Assembly (NCBI GenBank): GCA_018224415.1
Contig: JAGTUZ010000248.1
Span: 1 to 15,122 of the forward strand
Source of the DNA: Bacteroidota bacterium
Lineage (GTDB): Bacteria > Bacteroidota > Ignavibacteria > SZUA-365
Direction: 5' to 3'
DNA length: 15,122 nucleotides
Made by a program: the position numbers and the translations under genes. Of the stretch, positions 8,760-15,122 are shown in pieces (within the stretch, counting starts at the first letter, position 1; every line of letters starts with the position of its first letter). The notes under the pieces are model-generated. The model searched no databases. It was not told the origin of the DNA and saw only the letters and a list, made by a program, of their open reading frames with translations.

Positions 8760-9230
8760 TCAGGAGACGAGGGTCACGTTCATCGGCTCGATATCGATGC
8801 TCGCGGCCCCGATGTCGAACACACCGTTCTGGTCAGGTTCGAATTCCGTTTTCAGGCCATCGAAACGTACCCGCAGGTTGCGCTCCGGATCAGGTTCGCT
8901 GATCAGGTAGCCGGTCAGGCGCTGCCGGACGGTATCCTCGATCACCCGCAGGATCACTGCGTTATTCTGCAGATACCAGGTCCTGCGCAGGCGGAAGAGC
9001 GGGGCTGCCAACTCGCCGGTTTGCGCGGCAAGCTGGTACGATGCGACACGCTGCCCGACTTCCTCGATCCCTGCACGATCATACGCTTCCTGTTCGCTCC
9101 CGTCGAGGACGTCCAGAAGTTCCAGCGCGTAGCCGTACTGTTCACGGCAGAATGCGCAGTAGTCCAGATGCGCCGAGGGTGCCCGCAGCCGCGCCATCGA
9201 CATGAGCTCGGTAATGTCATGATGTTCCAT
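8760..9230 (-). CDS. Small soluble protein with anti-sigma-type zinc motif (zf-HC2/ZAS-like) and C-terminal beta domain
   Basis: A 156-residue protein, first gene of the three-gene operon. Near its N-terminus the motif HLDYCAFC gives His21, Cys25 and Cys28, matching the H-x3-C-x2-C zinc signature of ZAS/zf-HC2 anti-sigma factors. A helical middle (about 30-105) follows. The C-terminal ~50 residues look like a small beta-sandwich containing a D-x-N-G-x-F turn, as in carboxypeptidase-regulatory-like domains. There is no transmembrane segment or signal peptide, so it should be cytoplasmic. AAGGAG lies eight bases upstream of the start. The next gene starts 61 bp after its stop. No sigma factor gene is next to it in the window. 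An anti-sigma or other regulator role is inferred from the motif only; a structural zinc knuckle is the alternative. Confidence 0.8.
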   Translation of the reverse strand: MEHHDITELMSMARLRAPSAHLDYCAFCREQYGYALELLDVLDGSEQEAYDRAGIEEVGQRVASYQLAAQTGELAAPLFRLRRTWYLQNNAVILRVIEDTVRQRLTGYLISEPDPERNLRVRFDGLKTEFEPDQNGVFDIGAASIDIEPMNVTLVS

Positions 9231-9260
9231 CTTCCCAACTCCTTCGGTCGTGGATGCTCT

Positions 9261-9289
9261 ATACTATACTATCTTGAGAATTCATGCAA
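9261..9289 (-). promoter_or_regulatory. Candidate promoter of the three-gene membrane-protein operon
   Basis: Reading the minus strand, TTGCAT (9289-9284) is followed after 17 bases by TAGTAT (9266-9261), within a short TATAGTATAGTATAG repetition. That places a start of transcription about 20-25 bases before the ATG at 9230, leaving room for its AAGGAG site. The T9/T7 tract around 9300-9325 lies just upstream and could act as an UP-like element. The -10 match is only partial, and the group's promoter consensus may differ. Confidence 0.35.
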
Positions 9290-9316
9290 ATCGGCCAAAA
9301 TTATTTTCAAAAAATG

Positions 9317-9344
9317 AAAAAAAAATGCGTCAGCCGGAGGGCTG
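9317..9344 (-). terminator. Weak hairpin followed by T9 (second possible terminator)
   Basis: On the minus strand CAGCC (9344-9340) and GGCTG (9335-9331) form a 5-bp stem with a 4-base loop. Five bases later comes a run of nine T (9325-9317). GTCAGCC also recurs at 9399-9393 and could form a longer-range alternative stem. The stem is short and the T-run is displaced, so this may instead be only promoter-proximal AT-rich DNA. Confidence 0.3.
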
Positions 9345-9505
9345 GGGTGCAAAATCGTCGAAATCAGACCCGTTCGAGCTCCAGGAGGCGTTGGCTGACA
9401 GGCCCGGCCACGAGAGCGCGCAGAAGCGGGAGAAGTTCTTGATTCGATTTGCTGGACATCCTGTATCCCGGTTGGCACCGGTGAAATATAGTGATAACGT
9501 GGAGT

Positions 9506-9553
9506 AAAAAATACGCAGAAGACCGCGCCGGCATAACCGATCGCGGTCTTCTG
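9506..9553 (-). terminator. Rho-independent terminator at the end of the suf operon
   Basis: Bases 9516-9527 (cagaagaccgcg) and 9542-9553 (cgcggtcttctg) are a perfect 12-bp inverted repeat with a 14-base loop. On the minus strand the hairpin is followed within a few bases by TATTTTTT. It lies about 85 bases beyond the Rrf2 stop, so it should end the suf transcript before the membrane-protein operon. Confidence 0.8.
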
Positions 9554-9596
9554 TATTGGTCGAAGCGTTCGCATTTTTATGAGGTCTTTGGGCGCC

Positions 9597-9656
9597 GTCA
9601 GGAGCCGGTAATACCAGTCAGGAGCCGGCAAAACGCGTCAGGAGCTGGTAATGCCG
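9597..9656. repeat. Three 20-bp tandem repeats at the 3' end of the Rrf2 gene
   Basis: Three units start at 9597, 9617 and 9637. Each begins gtcaggagc(c/t)gg and diverges slightly afterwards. The unit at 9637-9656 contains the last codons (Ile-Thr-Ser-Ser) and the TGA stop of the Rrf2 gene; the other two lie downstream in the untranslated region. The unit length is not a multiple of three. Three contiguous copies without spacers do not resemble a CRISPR array. Confidence 0.9.
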
Positions 9657-10132
9657 ATGCTTTCACGGGGAATCAACGATGGGCGCAGCGTCAATGCCGC
9701 GTGCTCGGGGGTTGCTGCCTCGGGATCGAGCAGATCCGCGAGCGTGGTTGTACCGAGCACGCTGTCGATCGCCGTCTGCACCCGTCGCCAGAGGGGACGG
9801 ATGGAACAGGAAAACGTGTGCGTACAGGTTTCCTCCGTTCCTGAGAAATGGTCACAGAACCCGGGTTTGTAGAATCGTCCGCCCAGTGCCGCAAGCACAT
9901 CGCTGAGAATGATCTCGCCGACGGGTCGCGCGAGTGTGTACCCGCCCTCCTGTCCGCGCGCGCTTTCGACCAAACCGCTGAGGCGGAGAATACGGAGCAG
10001 CTTGGCCACGTATGCCTGGGAGAGCCGTTCGGCCTCACTGATTTCCGCGATAGTCATCGAGGTCTCCGGTCCGCTCCTTGCCAGTTGGAGCAGACAGCGA
10101 AGTCCGTATTCTTCCTGTGAACTGAATTTCAT
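9638..10132 (-). CDS. Rrf2 family (IscR/SufR-like) Fe-S responsive transcriptional regulator
   Basis: A 164-residue winged-helix regulator, probably a dimeric DNA-binding repressor of the suf operon. The N-terminal helix-turn-helix region begins MKFSSQEEYGLRCLLQLA and carries the typical LSQAYVAKLLRILRLSGLV recognition part (about 37-55) and wing GQEGGYTLARP (60-70). Three cysteines, Cys93, Cys103 and Cys109, sit where Rrf2 Fe-S sensors bind a cluster; the spacing is 10 and 6, unlike IscR (Cys92, Cys98, Cys104). The open frame continues 125 codons upstream, but family alignment puts the start at this Met, 17 bp after the bacilliredoxin stop. The ribosome site is weak (GGACGG). It is the last gene of the suf operon, which suggests autoregulation. 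The final codons lie in a 20-bp tandem repeat. Confidence 0.93.
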   Translation of the reverse strand: MKFSSQEEYGLRCLLQLARSGPETSMTIAEISEAERLSQAYVAKLLRILRLSGLVESARGQEGGYTLARPVGEIILSDVLAALGGRFYKPGFCDHFSGTEETCTHTFSCSIRPLWRRVQTAIDSVLGTTTLADLLDPEAATPEHAALTLRPSLIPRESIGITSS

Positions 10133-10149
10133 CCGTCCAGGTCCATTGT

Positions 10150-10683
10150 TCAGTTGAGGCGGGGGATGTGGGAGCCGCAGACGCGGTCGTACTCGAGCTT
10201 CTCGTAATCCTCGGCGGGAATCGACGGCCCGGGACGATGGCAGAGGACGTCGAAATTGCTGCGCAGTTCCTCCGCGATTTCCTCGGCCGAGCGGCCCTCG
10301 ATATCGTGCCGCTGCAGCATCAACTCGATTTTGCCGTCCTTGAGTAGTGCCATGCACGGCGACGAGGGGGTAAAGCCTGGAAAATGGCTTCGCATGCGGT
10401 CGACGGCGTCGCGCTCCATACCCGCGAACACGGTCACGAAGCGATCCGGGATGACGGAATGCTGCAGTGCCTTCGTTGCGGCCGGACGCGCGCTGCCCGC
10501 GGCGCATCCGCAGACGGAATTCAACACAACGAACAGCAGACCTTCGGTGTCGCGCACAGCGGCATCGACTTCGTCTGCCGTGCGCAGTTCCTCGAAACCG
10601 ACCGCAACGAGTTCGTCGCGCATGGGCTGCACGGCGGCTGGATCATACATCGGACCGCGTGCGGTAGTGAATTTCTCGAACAT
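10150..10683 (-). CDS. Bacilliredoxin (BrxA/BrxB, YphP/YqiW family)
   Basis: A 177-residue thioredoxin-fold protein with the family signature VCGCAAG, Cys58 and Cys60 forming the CGC active site. In the characterised Bacillus proteins this motif removes bacillithiol from oxidised proteins. The PMRDEL-VGFEELRTADEVD segment and the later TPSSPCMALLKDGK segment are also family-like. It is about 30 residues longer than typical 144-145-residue members; the extra C-terminal part adds Cys148 and Cys169 (EYDRVCGSHIP). AAAGGAG lies ten bases before the chosen start, and no such site precedes the Met at codon 12. Placement between the DUF59 and Rrf2 genes suggests co-regulation with Fe-S assembly, perhaps protecting or recycling cluster-ligand thiols. 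Whether this organism makes bacillithiol is unknown. Confidence 0.92.
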   Translation of the reverse strand: MFEKFTTARGPMYDPAAVQPMRDELVAVGFEELRTADEVDAAVRDTEGLLFVVLNSVCGCAAGSARPAATKALQHSVIPDRFVTVFAGMERDAVDRMRSHFPGFTPSSPCMALLKDGKIELMLQRHDIEGRSAEEIAEELRSNFDVLCHRPGPSIPAEDYEKLEYDRVCGSHIPRLN

Positions 10684-10728
10684 GTATGTAAAGCTCCTTT
10701 CGAAACACAGGATGGGGATACGTGAAAA

Positions 10729-11052
10729 TCAGAAGAACCCGAGTTCCAGCCGTGCGCCCTCCGACATCATCGCCGGCGTCCAGGGAGGATCCCAGACGAT
10801 GTCGACGTCGACGCCGGTGACGCCGTTGATCTGCGAGACTTTCTCGCGCACTTCCGCCGGCAGGGACTGCGCGGCGGGACAGTTGGGCGAGGTCAGCGTC
10901 ATGCGGATCGCGACGTGGCCGTCGGATTTCACCCGGATCTGGTAGATCAGACCGAGTTCGTAAATGTTGACCGGGATTTCCGGGTCGTAACATGACTTGA
11001 TCGTGTGCACGACGTTGTCGTCGATTTCCTGAAGTTGTTCGTTGTTCAGCAT
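10729..11052 (-). CDS. sufT: DUF59/MIP18-like SUF system Fe-S assembly protein (SufT/PaaD-like)
   Basis: A 107-residue MIP18-family protein, the family of SufT and of eukaryotic Ciao2/MIP18, which assist Fe-S protein maturation. The diagnostic motif DPEIPVNIYELGLIY lies at 23-37 and TSPNCPAAQ around 55-62, with conserved Cys58. The C-terminal VDIVWDPPWTPAMMSE motif is also typical. The open frame extends 61 codons further upstream into sufU, but those residues are low-complexity and out of family, so the start is the Met at 11052, 46 bp after the sufU stop. No strong ribosome site is visible. Many bacterial suf operons carry this gene after sufU. The symbol is used by family resemblance. Confidence 0.92.
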   Translation of the reverse strand: MLNNEQLQEIDDNVVHTIKSCYDPEIPVNIYELGLIYQIRVKSDGHVAIRMTLTSPNCPAAQSLPAEVREKVSQINGVTGVDVDIVWDPPWTPAMMSEGARLELGFF

Positions 11053-11098
11053 AACACTATCTGAATATCCGTTGTGTGATGGTTGGGGGCCGCGTCGT

Positions 11099-11550
11099 TT
11101 ACTCGGTGGACACGCGTGTCGCTCCGCCCTGCAGCGCCCCATGCAGGGTATGCCAGGGCAACGTGGCGCATTTGACGCGCACCGGGAATTCCGCCACGCC
11201 GGCGAAGGCGGCGAGCTTGCCGAGTTCCGCGACATGTTCGACCACGTCGATCTTGCCGGTGACGATGGAAGTGAACAGCTCGAAGAGACGTTCGGCCTCT
11301 GCGCGGGTCCGCCCCTTGAGCGCCGTGCTCATGATGGAGGCCGACGCCTTGGAGATGGCGCAGCCGCTTCCTTCGAAGCTCACGTCGGCGATGGTCTCGC
11401 CGTCGAACTTGACGTAGAAGGTGTAATGGTCTCCGCAGAGCGGATTGAATCCCTCGAGCGCCGAGTCGGCGTCATCCATCTTGTGAAAGTTGTGGGGATT
11501 CTTGTTGTGGTCGAGGATGACCTGCTGGTACAGATCGCGGATTTCGTCCA

Positions 11551-11551
<1 letters not shown>
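11099..11551 (-). CDS. sufU: SufU, zinc-dependent sulfurtransferase partner of SufS
   Basis: A 150-residue IscU-like protein of the SufU type. It accepts persulfide sulfur from SufS and passes it to the SufBCD scaffold. Metal and transfer residues are all present: Cys39 (NPLCGD), Asp41, Cys64 (GSGCAIS) and Cys128 (VKCATLPWHT). The gap between the second and third cysteines is longer than in IscU, which is the SufU hallmark. The start overlaps the sufS stop by one base (TGATG) and has GGAGGT nine bases upstream, so the two are probably translationally coupled. No sufE or sufA is seen in the window, fitting a SufU-based pathway. Confidence 0.96.
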
Positions 11552-12818
<1,267 letters not shown>

Positions 12819-12831
<13 letters not shown>

Positions 12832-14186
12832 GTAGCACCGAGCCGCCGGTGCAGTTCGACGTCGAGAACTTCCCGCACCGTGTCGATGGGGATGCGCGCA
12901 ACGATGTCGGCGGCGAAGGCGTAGGTGAGAATGTTCTGTGCCGTCTGACGGTCGATGCCGCGGGACAGAAGATAAAAGAGCTGGTCTGCACTCATGCGTC
13001 CGACGGTGGCGCCGTGCGTGCAGCGCACGTCGTCGGCGTAAATCTCGAGCTGGGGACGTGTGTCGATCTGCGCCCGCTCGGAGAGCAGCATGTTGTTGTT
13101 TGCCTGCACCGCATCGGTTTTCTGGGCGTCCTGCCGGACGATGATTTTGCCGGTGAACACCCCGCGCGCCTCGTCGGCCAGCACACCCTTGTACAACTCA
13201 TGACTGGTGCAATGCGGCACGGCGTGGTCGATGGTGGTGAAATGGTCCATGTGCTGTGTCCCGGACGGGAGGAACAGTCCGTTCATCGTGACATGTCCCC
13301 CTTCGCCGTCGAGCACGCCGTGGATGTTGCCGCGCTGCAGCGCCGAACCGAAACCGATGGCGTGGTTTTCGTATGTGCCCGCACGTCCTGCGGACGTGTA
13401 CACCGATGCGACATGCACCGCCGAGCGGCTTTCATCCTGCAGCTTCACATGCCGCAGCACGGCACCGTCTTCGACGCGGATGTCGGTGAGGGTGTTGGTG
13501 AAATACGTCGCTCCATCGGCGCCTGCGTATTGCTCGACAATGTCGAGCTGCGCCTGCGACGCCATGCGCACGATCACGCGCGGATGCGTCATGAAAGGCT
13601 GCGGGGAGTCGGTGCAGAAGAACAGCAGATGCAGCGGCACAGTGGCGGTCACCCCGCGCGCAGTCTCGATCACCACGCCATGATGCATGAAGGCCGTGTT
13701 GAGCGCGGCAAAGGGATTGCGCGCCAGCACGTCGTCGGCCATCGCCGGATTCGCGGCACGGTCCGTCTCAGCGGCACGGTCCGTCTCCGCGGCGATAAAC
13801 TCATGCAGGGGCGTCACGCGGATGCCGTCCGGAATTCGGTCGATATCGGATAGTTCGGGCAGATACACACCGTTCACGAAAAGCAGGGTGACGGCGCCGG
13901 CGATGTCGATAGACCCTGCCAGCGCGGCATCGCGCAGGGAGGGCTGCGCCCCGGGCGCTTCGGCGAGGGCAAAGGACTGCCGGATCAACGGGTTGAAGTT
14001 GGTATAACGCCAGTCCTCGCCGCGCATGGTTGGAAAGCCCGTGGAAGCGAAGCGGTCGATGGCCTCGCGGCGCAGTCGGTGTGTCTCGCCTGAGGCGCCA
14101 CCGTTGAGCGTGTGCTCGAAGGTAGCGAAGAGGTCGCGATAGTTCTGGATGGCTGTTTCGTTGTTCATTGCGCGTCCGTCGCTCAT
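12819..14186 (-). CDS. sufD: SufD, Fe-S assembly scaffold subunit
   Basis: A 455-residue SufD, partner of SufB and SufC in the SufBC2D scaffold. The N-terminal helical segment contains FPTMRGEDWRYTNFNPL, typical of SufD. A long beta-helix follows, and the C-terminal YADDVRCTHGATVG motif gives Cys389 and His391; the C-terminal helices contact SufC. The start overlaps the sufC stop as ATGA, indicating coupling; a second Met (14168) is an alternative. An 18-bp direct duplication at 13753-13788 adds six residues (ETDRAA twice) in a probably exposed segment near residue 135. Confidence 0.96.
13753..13788. repeat. In-frame 18-bp tandem duplication inside sufD
   Basis: Two adjacent 18-bp copies (13753-13770 and 13771-13788) differ at one base. 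They encode a repeated six-residue ETDRAA unit. The length is a multiple of three, so the frame is kept. Confidence 0.9.
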
Positions 14187-14950
14187 ATTGTTTCCGGTAC
14201 CGGGGACTTGAGGTCCTTGGCCCAGTCGTACCCATGATCTTCGAGATGGTGGGCGAGGCTTTTGTCACCCGACTTGACGATGCGTCCGTCGACCAGCACA
14301 TGCACGAAATCCGGTATGATATAGTCGAGCAGGCGCTGATAATGCGTGACCACGATGGCCGCGTTCTGCGGCGTGTGCAGCGTGTTGACGCCGTTGGCGA
14401 CAATGCGCAGTGCGTCGATGTCCAGGCCGGAGTCCGTCTCGTCGAGAATGCTCAGCATCGGGTCGAGCACGGCCATCTGCAGGATTTCGTTGCGTTTCTT
14501 TTCGCCGCCGGAGAAGCCTTCGTTCACCGGACGACTGAGCAGCGAGGGATCCATCTCCACCAGCTTCATCTTCTCGCGCACCAGAGCGAGGAAATCGACG
14601 GCGTCGAGTTCCTCCTCGCCGCGGTACTTGCGCACCGCGTTGTATGCGGCCTTGAGGAAGTAGGTGTTGCTCACACCCGGGATCTCCACCGGGTACTGGA
14701 AGGCGAGGAACACGCCCTCGCAGGCGCGGACGGAGGGATCGAGATCGAGCAGGTTCTTTCCGTTGTAGATGACCTCGCCCTCGGTGACCTCGTAGATCTC
14801 CTTGCCGGCGAGTACACCGGCGAGCGTGCTCTTGCCCGAGCCGTTCGGACCCATCATCGCATGGATCTCGCCGGGTTTCACCGTGAGGTTGATGCCCTTG
14901 AGGATGTCATTCCCCTCGACGCGGGCATGCAGGTTGCGAATTTCAAGCAT
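14183..14950 (-). CDS. sufC: SufC, ATPase of the SufBCD complex
   Basis: A 255-residue ABC-type ATPase that drives conformational change in the SufBCD scaffold; it is soluble, not a transporter. Walker A GPNGSGKST is at 34-42, the Q-loop at FQYP (84-87), the signature FSGGEKKRNEI at 146-156, Walker B ending in Asp170-Glu171 and the switch His203. EKKRNEI is the SufC-specific form of the signature. GGAG lies eight bases before the start. It is 75 bp downstream of sufB and overlaps sufD by ATGA. Confidence 0.98.
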   Translation of the reverse strand: MLEIRNLHARVEGNDILKGINLTVKPGEIHAMMGPNGSGKSTLAGVLAGKEIYEVTEGEVIYNGKNLLDLDPSVRACEGVFLAFQYPVEIPGVSNTYFLKAAYNAVRKYRGEEELDAVDFLALVREKMKLVEMDPSLLSRPVNEGFSGGEKKRNEILQMAVLDPMLSILDETDSGLDIDALRIVANGVNTLHTPQNAAIVVTHYQRLLDYIIPDFVHVLVDGRIVKSGDKSLAHHLEDHGYDWAKDLKSPVPETI

Positions 14951-14997
14951 GAATTAATCTCCAGTTCTTATATGTATCCGTATTCAATTCCGTTCTT

Positions 14998-15029
14998 CCG
15001 CCTACCCGCCTACCCGCCTCTCCGCCTAT
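14998..15029. repeat. Four 8-bp tandem repeats at the sufB 3' end
   Basis: Four 8-bp units at 14998, 15006, 15014 and 15022 read ccgcctac, ccgcctac, ccgcctct and ccgcctat. The sufB TAG stop (15026-15028) lies in the last of these, which is the first in transcription order. The transcript-sense strand is G-rich (repeats of GGCGGGTA-like units). It occupies about half of the sufB-sufC gap. Confidence 0.85.
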
Positions 15030-15122
15030 CCGACACTCCCTTCGAGGCTGATGCCGAGCAGTTTCTGCGCTTCGACGGCGAACTCCATCGGCAGTTCGCG
15101 GAAGACTTCCTTGCAGAAGCCG
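15026..15122 (-). CDS. sufB: SufB, C-terminal end (partial, runs off the window)
   Basis: Only the last 32 codons are present. They begin GFCKEVFRELPMEFAVEAQK and end in LEGSVG, the very conserved SufB C-terminus. SufB is the main cluster scaffold of SufBC2D. It is the gene before sufC, so the operon and its promoter begin outside the window. Confidence 0.93.
   Translation of the reverse strand, partial: GFCKEVFRELPMEFAVEAQKLLGISLEGSVG

Larger units (their letters stand above)
9231..9637. other. Intergenic region between the suf operon end and the membrane-protein operon
   Basis: About 400 bp without a convincing gene. It is more AT-rich than its surroundings around 9250-9330 and 9480-9520. 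From right to left it holds two 20-bp repeat copies downstream of the Rrf2 stop, a strong hairpin followed by a T-run (minus strand), a second weak hairpin with a T9 run, and a promoter-like segment just upstream of the zinc-motif gene. Short open frames on both strands here show no recognisable protein and no good ribosome site. Confidence 0.75.

Noticed and set aside
7385..8902. Plus-strand open frame of 505 codons
   Set aside because: Antisense to paralogue A; low-complexity composition, no recognisable motif or ribosome site.
9597..9656. CRISPR-like array
   Set aside because: Units are directly adjacent without spacers, only three copies, no cas genes, and they overlap a gene end.
10133..10507. 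125-codon N-terminal extension of the Rrf2 frame
   Set aside because: It overlaps the bacilliredoxin gene in another frame and is Arg-rich without homology; the Rrf2 family starts at MKFSSQEEYG.
11053..11235. 61-codon N-terminal extension of the DUF59 frame
   Set aside because: It overlaps sufU in another frame; the family begins at the Met at 11052.

Overview
The window is a GC-rich bacterial chromosome segment (roughly 60% GC by eye). No mobile element, tRNA, rRNA or CRISPR was found. It holds a secreted GH31 glucosidase, a SUF iron-sulfur operon of the SufBCDSU type with a bacilliredoxin and an Rrf2 regulator, and large membrane proteins with ASH-like and LamG-like ectodomains. I infer a high-GC member of the Bacteroidota / Chlorobiota / Ignavibacteria-like assemblage. 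No marker gene is present to fix the taxon.

Layout. 1-2445 (+): exported GH31 alpha-glucosidase, starting exactly at the window edge and followed by a terminator-like hairpin. 2546-9230 (-): a three-gene operon read from right to left. Its first gene encodes a small soluble protein with an anti-sigma-type HxxxCxxC zinc motif. It is followed by two tandem paralogues of about 1,000 residues. I read each paralogue as a helical N-terminal region, a Lon-like (S16) proteolytic domain with an intact Ser-Lys pair but no AAA+ ATPase, one transmembrane helix, an ASH-like beta domain and two LamG-like domains. 9231-9637: intergenic region with two minus-strand terminator-like elements and a candidate promoter. 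9638-15122 (-): the suf operon, in transcriptional order sufB (3' end only), sufC, sufD, sufS, sufU, a DUF59/SufT-like gene, a bacilliredoxin and an Rrf2-family regulator. The sufC-sufD, sufD-sufS and sufS-sufU junctions overlap.

The suf genes form one Fe-S assembly unit: SufS supplies sulfur, SufU accepts it, SufBCD is the scaffold, and the DUF59 protein probably helps in maturation. The last two genes suggest thiol-redox repair and Fe-S- or iron-dependent feedback. The three-gene membrane operon is the most unusual part. A predicted cytoplasmic ATP-independent Lon-like domain is tied through one membrane helix to an extracytoplasmic ligand-binding-like ectodomain and is co-transcribed with an anti-sigma-like protein. 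This suggests an undescribed outside-to-inside signalling cassette, but that is a hypothesis from sequence only.

A second pattern is that three unrelated short tandem arrays (units of 16, 20 and 8 bp) each begin at the 3' end of a minus-strand gene. In each, the stop codon lies in the first unit in the direction of transcription.
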